Shown here in pieces: positions 18,947 to 28,404 of a stretch of 64,000 bases of DNA. The DNA comes from JANXZS01 sp963797255. GTDB taxonomy: Bacteria; Acidobacteriota; Terriglobia; Terriglobales; Acidobacteriaceae. The notes below the pieces were generated by a model. It ran no database searches. It saw nothing but the letters and a program-made list of their open reading frames with translations, and was not told where the DNA came from. Location of the stretch: positions 558,001 to 622,000 of the forward strand of contig CAWCOV010000015.1 of the NCBI GenBank assembly GCA_963797255.1, read 5' to 3'. Numbering within the stretch: the stretch's first letter is position 1; each line of letters begins with the position of its first letter. The translations under genes were made by a program, and so were the position numbers.

Positions 18947-20812
18947 TTAATTCTCCGCGGAGTGAAGACCGCCCGCACCGGCGCGGAACTCAATGTTGGA
19001 ACGATTATTGGCATGGGAGTGAGCGCAATTCCACAGACACGCGCCACAATGAATGCATTTCTCGCGCTCGAACGCGGGAACGCCGTCGGAGCCTTGAGTG
19101 ATGGCCTGTCCGGAGCACATGGCGATGCAGGTTTTTTCTCCGCACACGGCGCAGAGTTCCAGGTCGCGGAAGACGACGTGATCGGCAAAGCCGGGCATCG
19201 CCTGCACTTTGCCGCCTATGAGCAAAGCGTCCTGCTGGGTGACGAGTATCTTGCCATCGAACGGAATTTCAGGCCACCCACGAGCCGTAAGCAAAGCATC
19301 ATGCAGCGGGCGGCCACCAGCTTTTGCAATGTCTGCGAGTTGAGTGACGGTTTGTGGACTCAAGGCTGTATCGTCCTCTGCGGAGCGAATCTGTTCCTGC
19401 GGAGAAGGAATGTGCGCTTTGAGTGAGAGTTTGCCGCCTGTCAGTCCGGCCAACGCCATGCCGATCATTCCGCGAACGATGCCTGAGTGGAAACCGTTGC
19501 GCGCATTCTCCGCTTCTCTCGCACCGCTCTCCACCGCACTTGCGCGTCGTCTCACCTCATAAGTGTTGGCCAGGTTTTGCTTTGTAAATGGCTTGTCCTC
19601 GCGCAAGAGTTCGATGACGGATTCCGCCAACTGCACGCCCGTCATCCAGGCCTCGTCCACGCCGGAACCCGAGAGCATATTGGTGCTGCCAGAGCCCTCG
19701 CCAATTCGCGCGTATCCGTCGCCAGACAGGAACGGCTCGCCTCGTTTGCCGGACTCCTGCAGCGATTTCGCACCCCACGAGCGAAGGACTCCACCCTTTA
19801 AATATTTCCAAATCGCTGGGTGCAGAATGTAGTGCTGCAGATACCGGTATGCCGTGCGAGAGGGATCGCCCATCCAGGACGGGACGAAAATTCCTACGGA
19901 GACTAGCCGTTCCGGATGCACGTAGAGAAAGCCGAATGTCTCCGGCTCTGGATAACCGAACGTGTGCCACACCGTACCCGGCTCGAGTTTCGTGTCTTCA
20001 GGAAGCTCGACCACCATCTTCATGCCGAGTGCCCATTCGGATTGCGAGTGTCCAGCGGGAAGTCCAAGTCGCTCGTCGATGGCTTGTCCTACCGCGCCGA
20101 CGGGACCGTCTCCTACGACAGTGAGTTGAGCTCGAACATCCATCCCCGGACAGAAACCCTCTTCTGGTTTTCCGTGACGGTCTACGCCCTGGTCCATGAG
20201 CCGCACTCCTTGGACCGCATTGCCATCAAAAATCGGCGCGCTGATCGGAGTTCCGGGCCAGATTTGTACGAGGCCTGCTGCCATTAACTGCGAGCCTACC
20301 CATTGATTGAACTGGCCCATCGACAACACAAGACCGCCGTGTTTGTGTAGAAAGGCCGGTGTCCAAGGTAGCTCAAATGCTTCGTTCTCTACGCGTGCCA
20401 ATTTTCCAAACGCTCGCAATGCGGCGTCTGCGACACGCAGAGTGCGGGATCGCCGGCTTGCTCCGATTGGGTCCAGCAAATAGAGCACCCGCTCCTTGCC
20501 GACCGCGGCAGCCATTGGGATGTCGGCAACATTGAGATTGGGAAAGGTGGTACGAAGACCCTCAGCACGTGTGACAATGCCGCTCACACCCGCGGAGATA
20601 TCGTCGGCCCGTTCATAGCAGAGCACCTGCAGCGGCATGCCGGGCACGGCCTTGCTGGCAAACGCAGGGTCCTCGGGATGCGCGCTCCATTTCTGCGTGA
20701 GTGCCGTAAGAAAACCACCTACCGCCGGCCCAAACCCAGCGCAGACTATGTCTGCATCCATTGTCATTCGTTCAACGGATGCTATCTCTTCCGCTTTAGC
20801 CTCCGGGCTCAT
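18947..20812 (-). CDS. ETF-quinone oxidoreductase homologue with C-terminal ferredoxin domain (FixC-FixX-like)
   Basis: 621 residues if started at ATG 20812, which overlaps the stop of the upstream dehydrogenase gene (ATGA). A second ATG at 20767 is possible. The FAD/Rossmann start is ADIVCAGFGPAVGGF. The central part matches ETF-QO/FixC geranylgeranyl-reductase-like flavoproteins (DVRAQLTVVGDGPVGAVG; GDGYARIGEGSGSTNMLSGS). The C-terminus carries a ferredoxin-like unit with CGEKTCIAMC and CIHCGACLWNC, giving cysteines for a 4Fe-4S cluster. ETF-QO transfers electrons from ETF to the membrane quinone pool. It sits between the acyl-CoA dehydrogenase and etfBA genes, which gives a complete electron path in one operon. 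Confidence 0.86.
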   Translation of the reverse strand: MSPEAKAEEIASVERMTMDADIVCAGFGPAVGGFLTALTQKWSAHPEDPAFASKAVPGMPLQVLCYERADDISAGVSGIVTRAEGLRTTFPNLNVADIPMAAAVGKERVLYLLDPIGASRRSRTLRVADAALRAFGKLARVENEAFELPWTPAFLHKHGGLVLSMGQFNQWVGSQLMAAGLVQIWPGTPISAPIFDGNAVQGVRLMDQGVDRHGKPEEGFCPGMDVRAQLTVVGDGPVGAVGQAIDERLGLPAGHSQSEWALGMKMVVELPEDTKLEPGTVWHTFGYPEPETFGFLYVHPERLVSVGIFVPSWMGDPSRTAYRYLQHYILHPAIWKYLKGGVLRSWGAKSLQESGKRGEPFLSGDGYARIGEGSGSTNMLSGSGVDEAWMTGVQLAESVIELLREDKPFTKQNLANTYEVRRRASAVESGAREAENARNGFHSGIVRGMIGMALAGLTGGKLSLKAHIPSPQEQIRSAEDDTALSPQTVTQLADIAKAGGRPLHDALLTARGWPEIPFDGKILVTQQDALLIGGKVQAMPGFADHVVFRDLELCAVCGEKTCIAMCSGQAITQGSDGVPAFEREKCIHCGACLWNCAHSHANNRSNIEFRAGAGGLHSAEN

Positions 20813-23022
20813 GCAGGATAGTCCAGCGCTTCCGGAATCATCACCTTGCTGACCGTATCCGCAGCGCGATCCTTCGCCAGCCTGCAGCCGCTCAGACACG
20901 TGGTGAGTTTGTTCTGCAGGCGAAGGAAGTCTCCGGCACCAGCGCATCCAGCGCACGGTCCGGCCTTCAGAGGATGGCTGCCGTCTCCTGCGATGATGTC
21001 CGGGGCAAATGCGGAGATTCCGGGCATTGTCTCCTCGTACTCTTCGAGTTCACCGGCAGAGAAGCAGTGTTTGCAGCCTTCAGCATCCCACGCAGGATGC
21101 TGGTTATAACCAAAGACCAGCTCGCCGCAGATGCGCGATACTTCGCCGGCAGCACTCGCCGCCTGTGTGTGGCACAGGTCGCTCAGAAACTCCACCGTAC
21201 CCGCCAGATCTTCCGCGACGGAAGGATCGTTGCCCCCGCGAGCTTCTAACTCGAGCACGTCGAGAATCTGGCAACGGGAAGCGAGGAGCCAGCAAAGTGC
21301 GTCCGCCATGCCAAAGGTCACTCCTTGCCGCTGGCCGTGATAAAGCTTGTTACCCGCGGGGTCCGTGGCCTTCTGCAAATGATTGAGGGTCCATAGCCAG
21401 AGATGCATCGCCGACGCGAGGGTACACGCGCCTGTGCCGGGCTTGTCCGATGCAAGCTGTCTCATTTCGGAAATCCAGGTGCGGAACTGTGCGAGAAAGA
21501 CCTCGCTTGTCATTGCGAGTGTCAGCTGACGCCGTTGAACGGCCTCAGGACCTTCGTATGTTGCCTCCAGTTGCGCGTCCATCCACTTATTGGCCAGGAA
21601 GCCAGGGCAGTCTTCCGTGATGCCGTAGCCACCCATCAGACTTACAGCTTCGCGCATCATGTTGGTGCCGTGGCCGGTGTTCCAAAGCTTGGTCGCGGGA
21701 CAAAGTACATTCGCCTCAGAGTCCTTGAGGACATAATCCACGAGGGGATCGGCCTCCAGTTCAGCTCGACGCGGATCGTCAGGGCGAAGGAGAAGCAGTT
21801 GCATCGCCTTCTGTTCACTCTCGCGCAGGGCCTTGTATTCGGCACGCACCCCCTGAACGCCGCGATCTTTCAAGATTGCATTTTTCTGCTTTTCAACCGG
21901 CTCAAGATCGTCGAAGCGTCGAGCTGCGGCGAATCCTAGCGAGGCAGCCGCCTCACCGGTGGCCCATACGTCTACCAGGCGGTGAAGAGCATCCTCGCGC
22001 TGCTGGATGCCTTGTTCGTAGCGCAACGATCCTGGCTTTGCGCTATCGGATCCGCGAAATCTGCCACGCTGGTAGCGGATAAGAGGCTCAACTGCTGAGA
22101 GCAGCTTGGCTGCCGTCATTAAACCAACCGTTACGCGCGTGCGCTTGAAGACTGCTTCAATCACTTCCCCGTGATTGAAATTCGGAATAATGACGCCATC
22201 CTTTACGGTATATCCGCCCACAATCCTGCTGGCTGGAACTTTAAGGCTGAATACGGGATCGCCTGTCGAAGAAAGCTGGTGGACCAGTTTTTTGGTAGCC
22301 GTTCCGCGATCGAATGTTCCTTCGTCCCCGTCCTCGAGAATGATCATGCAACTGCCCTTGATTCGAGGATCATCGGAGTCAACTGCTGCCGTCACAAAGT
22401 TGGCGTAGGCAATGTTGGTGATGAACCGGCCGCGTTTATCCACGTGAAGCATGGGCTCTTCGCCCTCTTTCCACTCGGAAACGCTCATTTTGCCGTTCAA
22501 AATTCCGGTGTCCACGCCGACGTACGGAATAGGCTCCGTAAGCGCAAAAGCACCGCGCCAGGGCTTGCGATCTTCGCCGGGATGCGGTGGGGCTGCCAAT
22601 GCTTTGTAATGGCTCATCTGCTGCTGTGTGCCGCATTCGTGAATGGGAGCCAAGGCCAAAAATCCGGCAAGACTTGCAGTTGCCGCTCCTGCGTCTACCC
22701 AGGCTAGCTCGAACGCGGCGAGCGCAAGGACGAGATTCTTGGGGCCGGATATATAGCCACCCTCCTCAGGTTCCATGAAAGCCGCGGTAATGCCCGCACG
22801 GTCAAATGCGTCCATCATTTCGCTCTTGGATTGGGTCCACTCATGAGTGTTCCGCTCTCCGGCGGCGACCAGTCGGGCTACTGTAGATCGGGCTACCTCT
22901 CGCGAAGATTGCACCAGCATCTGCAGGTCAAATCGCTCTGCAAAGCGCCATTGGATCTGGCGGACGGCATCACCGGGAAGGGTGACCATGGTTTTCGTTT
23001 GACGTACGGTAGCTGTGCCCAT
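20809..23022 (-). CDS. acyl-CoA dehydrogenase family protein with cysteine-rich C-terminal extension
   Basis: 737 residues, much longer than usual acyl-CoA dehydrogenases (about 380-600). The core shows the family fold: WRGAFALTEP and GVDTGILNGK in the beta domain, FKRTRVTVGLMTAAKLLSAV at the start of the C-terminal helices, and AVSLMGGYGITEDCPGFL near the flavin and substrate site, followed by EATYEGPEAVQRRQLTLAM. The last 90 residues hold paired cysteines at about 650/653, 690/693 and 709/713 (CKHC, CAGC, CLSGC), which suggests a metal or Fe-S site. Such a tail is not part of standard members. It starts the operon with ETF-QO and etfBA, so it probably feeds electrons to that chain. Substrate unknown. 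Confidence 0.85.
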   Translation of the reverse strand: MGTATVRQTKTMVTLPGDAVRQIQWRFAERFDLQMLVQSSREVARSTVARLVAAGERNTHEWTQSKSEMMDAFDRAGITAAFMEPEEGGYISGPKNLVLALAAFELAWVDAGAATASLAGFLALAPIHECGTQQQMSHYKALAAPPHPGEDRKPWRGAFALTEPIPYVGVDTGILNGKMSVSEWKEGEEPMLHVDKRGRFITNIAYANFVTAAVDSDDPRIKGSCMIILEDGDEGTFDRGTATKKLVHQLSSTGDPVFSLKVPASRIVGGYTVKDGVIIPNFNHGEVIEAVFKRTRVTVGLMTAAKLLSAVEPLIRYQRGRFRGSDSAKPGSLRYEQGIQQREDALHRLVDVWATGEAAASLGFAAARRFDDLEPVEKQKNAILKDRGVQGVRAEYKALRESEQKAMQLLLLRPDDPRRAELEADPLVDYVLKDSEANVLCPATKLWNTGHGTNMMREAVSLMGGYGITEDCPGFLANKWMDAQLEATYEGPEAVQRRQLTLAMTSEVFLAQFRTWISEMRQLASDKPGTGACTLASAMHLWLWTLNHLQKATDPAGNKLYHGQRQGVTFGMADALCWLLASRCQILDVLELEARGGNDPSVAEDLAGTVEFLSDLCHTQAASAAGEVSRICGELVFGYNQHPAWDAEGCKHCFSAGELEEYEETMPGISAFAPDIIAGDGSHPLKAGPCAGCAGAGDFLRLQNKLTTCLSGCRLAKDRAADTVSKVMIPEALDYPA

Positions 23023-23167
23023 AATTGGTCCTCAAGTAGCGGCCACATTGTTGCAGGCTGGGCGGGTCGCGGCATGTGACTCACATCACGTCTGGCGGTC
23101 GTTCGGCATCCGTGAGCGGAGATGGACTAGGGCGGCGAGCTAAGTCGATTGTTTTGCTGCGGACGGG

Positions 23168-23205
23168 CAAAAAAGCCGTGCAGCCAGCGTCGAGTGGCTG
23201 CACGG
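23168..23205 (-). terminator. intrinsic terminator of the isocitrate lyase-malate synthase transcript
   Basis: An 11-base perfect stem, CCGTGCAGCCA (23176-23186) with TGGCTGCACGG (23195-23205), encloses an 8-base loop. Read on the minus strand it is followed by CTTTTTTG. It lies 18 bases past the malate synthase stop. Confidence 0.9.
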
Positions 23206-23222
23206 TGAAGGAGGGTTACGCA

Positions 23223-24813
23223 TCAGGCAAATTCGGCGTAGGCGGCGGTTGTGAGAAATTCCTGAAAATCACCGGTGCAGAACTGGGTGAGCAATTCGGC
23301 CGCTCGGGGGAACTTGGATGCGGCGAAGTCTTCCGCGCCCATAGCTGTCCGGGTTCGCTCAAGAATGCTGTTCAGGACCTCCGTCAGCATTGCCGGGGTA
23401 ATTTGCTTGCCCATTCTCAAGCTTGGCTCCATAGCGCAACCATTGCCAGAGCTGGGCGCGGGAGATTTCGGCGGTGGCAGCATCCTCCATCAGGTTGTAA
23501 ATGGGTACACACCCATTACCGCGTAGCCAGGACTCGATGTACTGCAACGCGACGTCTATATTGCGTTCGAATCCGGCCGCTGTAATGCGGCCTTTGGGAA
23601 TCTCCAGAAGGTTTTGCTCGGTAATTCTGGAATGCGCCTGGGCAGGTGGACGAATCTGGTTCGGGGTCGGCATGTATTCGTCGAAGATCGCCTTTGCGAC
23701 AGGAACCAGGCCGGGATGTGCTACCCAGGTTCCGTCGTGTCCGGCGCGCACCTCGCGCAACTTGTCCAGGCGAACACGCTCCATGGCCTCCTCATTGGCC
23801 GAAGGATTGTTGCGAATGGGAATCTGCGCCGCCATGCCCCCCATCGCGTGAATGCCCCGCCTGTGGCACGTGTGGATGAGTAGTTCCACATAGGAGCGAA
23901 GGAACGGCTGCTCCATGGTGATGATGCCGCGCTCGGGCAGGGTGTAGTCCGGATGGTTTCTGAACTTTTTGATGAAGCTGAAGATGTAATCCCAGCGTCC
24001 GCAATTCAGACCAGCCGAGTGATCGCTAAGCTCATAGAGGATCTCGTCCATCTCAAAAGCTGCAGCGATCGTTTCAATGAGAACCGTGGCACGAATTGTT
24101 CCATTTGGTACGCCGATATACTCTTGCGCGAAAACAAACACATCGTTCCAGAGACGCGCTTCTTTGTGGCTCTCCATCTTCGGAAGATAGAAGTATGGAG
24201 CGGTGTTGCGATTCATCAACGTCCGGCAGTTGTGAAAAAAGTACAACCCGAAATCAAATAAAGACGCCGAAATTGGCGAACCTTCGATCAGGAAGTGCTT
24301 TTCCACCATGTGCCATCCGCGTGGACGGACAAACAATACGGCGGGATTCGCGATTAATTCATACCGCTTACCCTCGGGGGAGCGGTAATCGATGGCGCGC
24401 CTGTTGGCATCGCGCAGGTTGAACTGACCCTCGACACAGTTGCTCCACGTTGGCGCATTAGCATCCTCGAAGTCCGCCATAAAGACGCTGGCTCCGGAGT
24501 TTAATGCGTTGATCACCATTTTGCGATCCGTGGGCCCGGTGATCTCTACTCGGCGATCGAGCAGATCCGGCGGAATGGGCGCCACGGTCCACTCTGCGTC
24601 ACGAATCGACTGCGTGTCCGCGAGGAACTTCGGCAGTTCTCCGCGGTCGTATTGCTGTTGGCGCAGCTTACGCTGGTTAAGGAGGCTAATTCTTCTCTCT
24701 TCGAAGCGTGCGTTCAGAGCGTGGAGAAACTCTGTCGCCTCCGGAGTGAGAATTTCGTTTTCGGCCATCGAGCGTTCTTCTCTGAATTCAGTCATCTGCA
24801 CCGTCGCGCTCAT
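23223..24813 (-). pseudogene. aceB: malate synthase A, frameshifted near the 3' end
   Basis: ATG 24813 follows AAGGACGAATTGA. The protein matches malate synthase A: ITGPTDRKMVINALNSGA, VFMADFEDANAPTW, LFVRPRGWHMVEKH, the catalytic region VLIETIAAAFEMDEIL, AGLNCGRWDYIFSFIKKFRN, and LMEDAATAEISRAQLWQWL near the C-terminus. The frame breaks at base 23409: dropping one base joins AKLENG to KQITPAMLTEVLN and restores a 529-residue enzyme of normal length. The enzyme condenses glyoxylate with acetyl-CoA to malate. The gene follows isocitrate lyase by 55 bases in one operon, and together they form the glyoxylate shunt. Since all other residues look intact, an inserted base in the sequence is a likely cause. 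Confidence 0.92.
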
Positions 24814-24868
24814 TCAATTCGTCCTTTCAGATTATGTCGCGTTTCGACCACGATGGGGTGGCGAGTTT

Positions 24869-26197
24869 TTAGTCGCCAGACCCATTTGCGGCATACTGCG
24901 CACTTATCGTGGTTGCGGCGGCCGCTGCAGGGTGGAATTGTTGTTCTTCCGTTGAGCCGGGAAGGGCGCGAATGGAGGTCTGTCCCGAAGCAATTGTGTT
25001 GGCCAGTTCGTCGAAGTAGCCAGTACCGACGAATTTCTGGTGTTTGACTGCGGCGTAGCCAAATTTCTCCGCGAGTTCAAACTCGCGCTGTTGCAGCTGT
25101 GAATAGGCCGACATGCCGGACTTTGCGTATTGGTGCGCGAGGTCAAACATGGAGAGATTCAAGGCATGGAAGCCGGCAAGTGTGACGAATTGGAAGCGGT
25201 ATCCCATGTTCCCAAGCTCGCGCTGGAACTGAGAGATCTCCCACTCGTTCAGCTTGGCCTTCCAGTGGAACGAGGGAGAGCAATTGTACGCGAGGAGTTT
25301 GCCGGGGAATTGCGCATGAATTGCGCGGGCAAAGCGGCGGGCTTCCTCAATGTTTGGCTCGGAGGTTTCACACCAGATCATATCTGCATAAGGCGCATAG
25401 GCCAGGCCGCGGGCGATGGCTGCATCCAAGCCGCCGCGTAACGTGAAGAATCCCTCGACTGTGCGTTCGCCGGTGAGAAATTTGCTGTCGTAGGGGTCGC
25501 AGTCGCTGGTGATGCACTGCGCGGCGTTTGCGTCGGTACGCGCGATAATCACAGTGGGTACGTCAAGCACGTCGGCAGCGAGGCGCGCAGCCACGAGCTT
25601 CTGAACGGCATCTCGCGTGGGCACGAGGACCTTGCCACCCATGTGGCCGCACTTTTTCGCGGAAGAGAGTTGATCCTCAAAGTGAACCGCGGCTGCGCCT
25701 GCCTCGATCATGCTCTTCATCAACTCGAAGGCATTGAGGACTCCGCCGAATCCCGCTTCGGCGTCTGCAACGATCGGCAACATCCAGTCGATGGTGTCTT
25801 TGCCATCGGCGTGGGAAATCTGGTCGGCTCGCATGAGCGCGTTATTAATTGCGCGCACTACATTTGGCACACTATTTACCGGGTAAAGGCTTTGGTCGGG
25901 ATACATCTGACCGCTGAGATTGGCGTCCGCCGCGACTTGCCATCCGCTGAGGTAAATGGCCTTTAGACCGGCTTGTGCCATCTCCACAGCCTGATTGCCG
26001 GTCAGGGCGCCAAGCGCTGGAACATAATGCTCCTGGTGGATGAGGCGCCAGAACTTCTCAGCGCCAGCGCGCGCAAGCGAGTGTTCCACCCGGACCGTGC
26101 CCCTCAGGCGCTCCACGTCGGCCGATGTATAGGTGCGAGTAATTCCTTCCCAACGAGGGCTTTCCCAGTTTTGGCGTGAAAATGTGTTTTGGATCAC
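24869..26197 (-). CDS. aceA: isocitrate lyase
   Basis: 442 residues when started at GTG 26197, which has AAAGGGAG seven bases upstream and gives the usual family N-terminus (TFSRQNWESPRWEGITRTY). Open codons extend farther upstream but are non-coding in character. Family motifs are LSGWQVAADAN, DAEAGFGG, HFEDQLSSAKKCGHMGGKVL with the catalytic loop KKCGH at 181-185 (Cys183), and CSPSFHWK. It splits isocitrate into glyoxylate and succinate, allowing growth on acetyl-CoA-yielding substrates. It leads the operon with malate synthase and is divergent from a TPR/HTH protein that is a plausible regulator. Confidence 0.95.
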   Translation of the reverse strand: MIQNTFSRQNWESPRWEGITRTYTSADVERLRGTVRVEHSLARAGAEKFWRLIHQEHYVPALGALTGNQAVEMAQAGLKAIYLSGWQVAADANLSGQMYPDQSLYPVNSVPNVVRAINNALMRADQISHADGKDTIDWMLPIVADAEAGFGGVLNAFELMKSMIEAGAAAVHFEDQLSSAKKCGHMGGKVLVPTRDAVQKLVAARLAADVLDVPTVIIARTDANAAQCITSDCDPYDSKFLTGERTVEGFFTLRGGLDAAIARGLAYAPYADMIWCETSEPNIEEARRFARAIHAQFPGKLLAYNCSPSFHWKAKLNEWEISQFQRELGNMGYRFQFVTLAGFHALNLSMFDLAHQYAKSGMSAYSQLQQREFELAEKFGYAAVKHQKFVGTGYFDELANTIASGQTSIRALPGSTEEQQFHPAAAAATTISAQYAANGSGD

Positions 26198-26454
26198 GTT
26201 TGCTCCCTTTCTATGCGGATGGCCTGAATCGCTTACGCGTTCAGTTGGGTGATTAGAGCCTGAATCGCTGAGCGGTGCCAAACGAGGTAGTCCGAATCGG
26301 ACGGATGGACGAGACGGCCATAGGGGCGTAACATTCGGCGCGTTGCTGAAGGATGAGAGCCGTTCGCGGGATGTGCTGATCAGGATAGGTGCGCGATCTC
26401 CCGAAATCATCTCCCGATGCGATCTCGAGTGATCGCAGACGACGGCAGTGGCAA

Positions 26455-28083
26455 ATGAAAATCGGGTCTCAGTTTGTTCAGGATCTGCAGAAAGCTTTAA
26501 CTCTCCGGCATGTTTCGGAGGGTGCCGCAATGCTCGACGCTGCGCGGGAGGATTTGAAGAAGCTAGAGCCGGACCGACCCTGTGCGTCGGAGTTGCTTCT
26601 TCTGCTTGCGCAATGGGTCGATGTTGGCTATCGCGACGACGGTCTGCTCGACATTCTGCTTCTGAAATTTTCGGTTGAAACTAAGCGAAGGTTGCCGATT
26701 GACGATTATCTGCGCGTGCGGATGGCTGAGTCATTTCACGCGTTGTCCCTGGAAGAGGTCGACCGCGCAATCCAGATCATAGACTTCGTCCTCAAGGCGG
26801 AGGCCGAATTCGCCGACAGGCACCTGGTAACACTCGCTCATTTCTGGAAGGGAAGAGCGCACAGAAAGAAAGGTGAGTACGAAGCTGCACTCCAGGATAT
26901 TGTGCAGGCGCGGCAACAGGCGCAGAAGTGCGAAGATTGCCGGATACTCGCCGCCGTAATACAGATTCAGGAGAGCTGGCTGCTCTTCCAGAAAGGCTCA
27001 ACGAAGGAAGCATTGCGGCTTTTGGCGCATGCGGAAGGTGTACTCAAGTCGACGGACCACTACCTCGCGTTAGGCAACATTGAATCTGCTCGAGGGCGTA
27101 TTGTCCGGCGCTCGGGCGAGTATGCGAAGGCTCTCGAGCATTTTGAGCGGGCAATTGCGATCTACTCTCAGGGGGATCCAAACCATCGAAACGTTGCGCG
27201 AACATTGGTCAATGCGGCCCATGTGAAAAGGCTTCTGGCTCTGCAATTGCGTCGCAAAATTGATGCCCAGGCAAGAAAACAGAGCCAGACAAAGGCAGCC
27301 CCTGCGAAAGGGCCGGCGACGACCCCCGGCAATTTGCGCGGCCGGTACCAGCAACTCTGCAACGAAGCGATGTTGCAGCTTAAGCGTGCAAAGGAGATTT
27401 ACTCGCTGCATGGGCATTCAAGCGGACTTGGAGCGGCGCTGTTCAATGAGGGGTACCTCTATCTGGATCGAGGCGAAATTGACGGCGCGGCGATAGTGGG
27501 CGCAGATGCTTACCGGATCGGTGTCGAGAAAAATGACCACATCCTGATGGCTCGCGCACGCATTCTGCAGGCATCTGCAGAGAACGCGCGCGTGGAAGAG
27601 CAGCTTGGAGAGGATACGGACACGGCACTTCATGCAACGGAGGCGAGGCGCTATGGCAATGAGGCGTTGGCCCTGGCTCAGCAAACGCAGAATCGCCGAT
27701 TACTGGCCGCAGCCTACATTGCATGCGGGATGACATCGGCAAATGAGTTTTTCCAGGAATGGGACACGGCAAAACGGTGTGCCAGCGAAGCTGCGGAGCT
27801 GATCGGTGCTGGAGAAAACGACCATCTGCTAGATGAACTCGCGACTCTGAAGTCGCACATTATCCAGTCGTCTGGAATCCACGACACTCTTCGCGGCTGG
27901 TCCGAAGGCATGCTGGGAGATAAGACGTTTCAGCAGGTCAACGAAGAGTTTGCGGAGATCGTAATTCCAAAGGTCTGGATGCGTGAAGAGAAGAAGATTT
28001 CTCGAGTCGCTGAGTGCCTATCTATCTCACCCAAAAAGGTGCGGCGAATCCTGCGCAACGCGGGATACCTGGACGTTCGTTGA
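26455..28083 (+). CDS. TPR-repeat protein with C-terminal helix-turn-helix, putative regulator of the glyoxylate shunt
   Basis: 542 residues from ATG 26455; a GTG at 26389 would add 22 basic residues. Most of the protein is helical TPR-like repeats (ALQDIVQARQQAQ, YAKALEHFERAIAIYSQGD, ALFNEGYLYLDRGEIDGA, then EWDTAKRCASEAAELIG). A basic low-complexity linker sits at about 285-310. The last 45 residues form a Fis-like helix-turn-helix (IPKVWMREEKKISRVAECLS, then ISPKKVRRILRNAGYLD). TPR-HTH proteins usually sense a small ligand or partner through the repeats. Its divergent position 257 bases from the isocitrate lyase start suggests control of that operon. This role is inferred from position only. 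Confidence 0.75.
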   Translation: MKIGSQFVQDLQKALTLRHVSEGAAMLDAAREDLKKLEPDRPCASELLLLLAQWVDVGYRDDGLLDILLLKFSVETKRRLPIDDYLRVRMAESFHALSLEEVDRAIQIIDFVLKAEAEFADRHLVTLAHFWKGRAHRKKGEYEAALQDIVQARQQAQKCEDCRILAAVIQIQESWLLFQKGSTKEALRLLAHAEGVLKSTDHYLALGNIESARGRIVRRSGEYAKALEHFERAIAIYSQGDPNHRNVARTLVNAAHVKRLLALQLRRKIDAQARKQSQTKAAPAKGPATTPGNLRGRYQQLCNEAMLQLKRAKEIYSLHGHSSGLGAALFNEGYLYLDRGEIDGAAIVGADAYRIGVEKNDHILMARARILQASAENARVEEQLGEDTDTALHATEARRYGNEALALAQQTQNRRLLAAAYIACGMTSANEFFQEWDTAKRCASEAAELIGAGENDHLLDELATLKSHIIQSSGIHDTLRGWSEGMLGDKTFQQVNEEFAEIVIPKVWMREEKKISRVAECLSISPKKVRRILRNAGYLDVR

Positions 28084-28200
28084 ACGCGCATCGCGCGCTC
28101 TTACACCCGTGATGACCATCACAGCCGCTACATCAGTGCGCGTGGTCTGCTGTGTGCCTCAGCGAAGGTTGCGCTGAGCAGATACAGTCAGGAGGCGATC

Positions 28201-28371
28201 ATGCCAGTTCCGGCAGTCGAGGAGTCTCTACATACTTCCCATACAGATGAGAAGCCGCATCCGAAGTCATACGATTCCAGCGATGAGTGCAGTCTGGATC
28301 ACTGGCTGGAAGTCTACTGGCTAGTCGAAGAAGAATACAAATTTGCCAAGGCGACCGAGTCTGAAAGCTGA
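28201..28371 (+). CDS. small acidic protein, 56 residues, unknown function
   Basis: ATG 28201 has a perfect AGGAGG six bases upstream (28190-28195), and the frame ends at TGA 28369-28371. The protein starts MPVPAVEESLHTSHTDEKPH and ends acidic and aromatic (DHWLEVYWLVEEEYKFAKAT). There is no signal peptide, membrane segment or known motif. It lies 117 bases after the TPR/HTH gene on the same strand, so it could be its partner. The strong ribosome site is the main evidence that it is a real gene. I do not recognise the family. Confidence 0.6.
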   Translation: MPVPAVEESLHTSHTDEKPHPKSYDSSDECSLDHWLEVYWLVEEEYKFAKATESES

Positions 28372-28404
28372 CTTTTCAGGAGACATGTTTCGAGAGCGTC
28401 TGCA

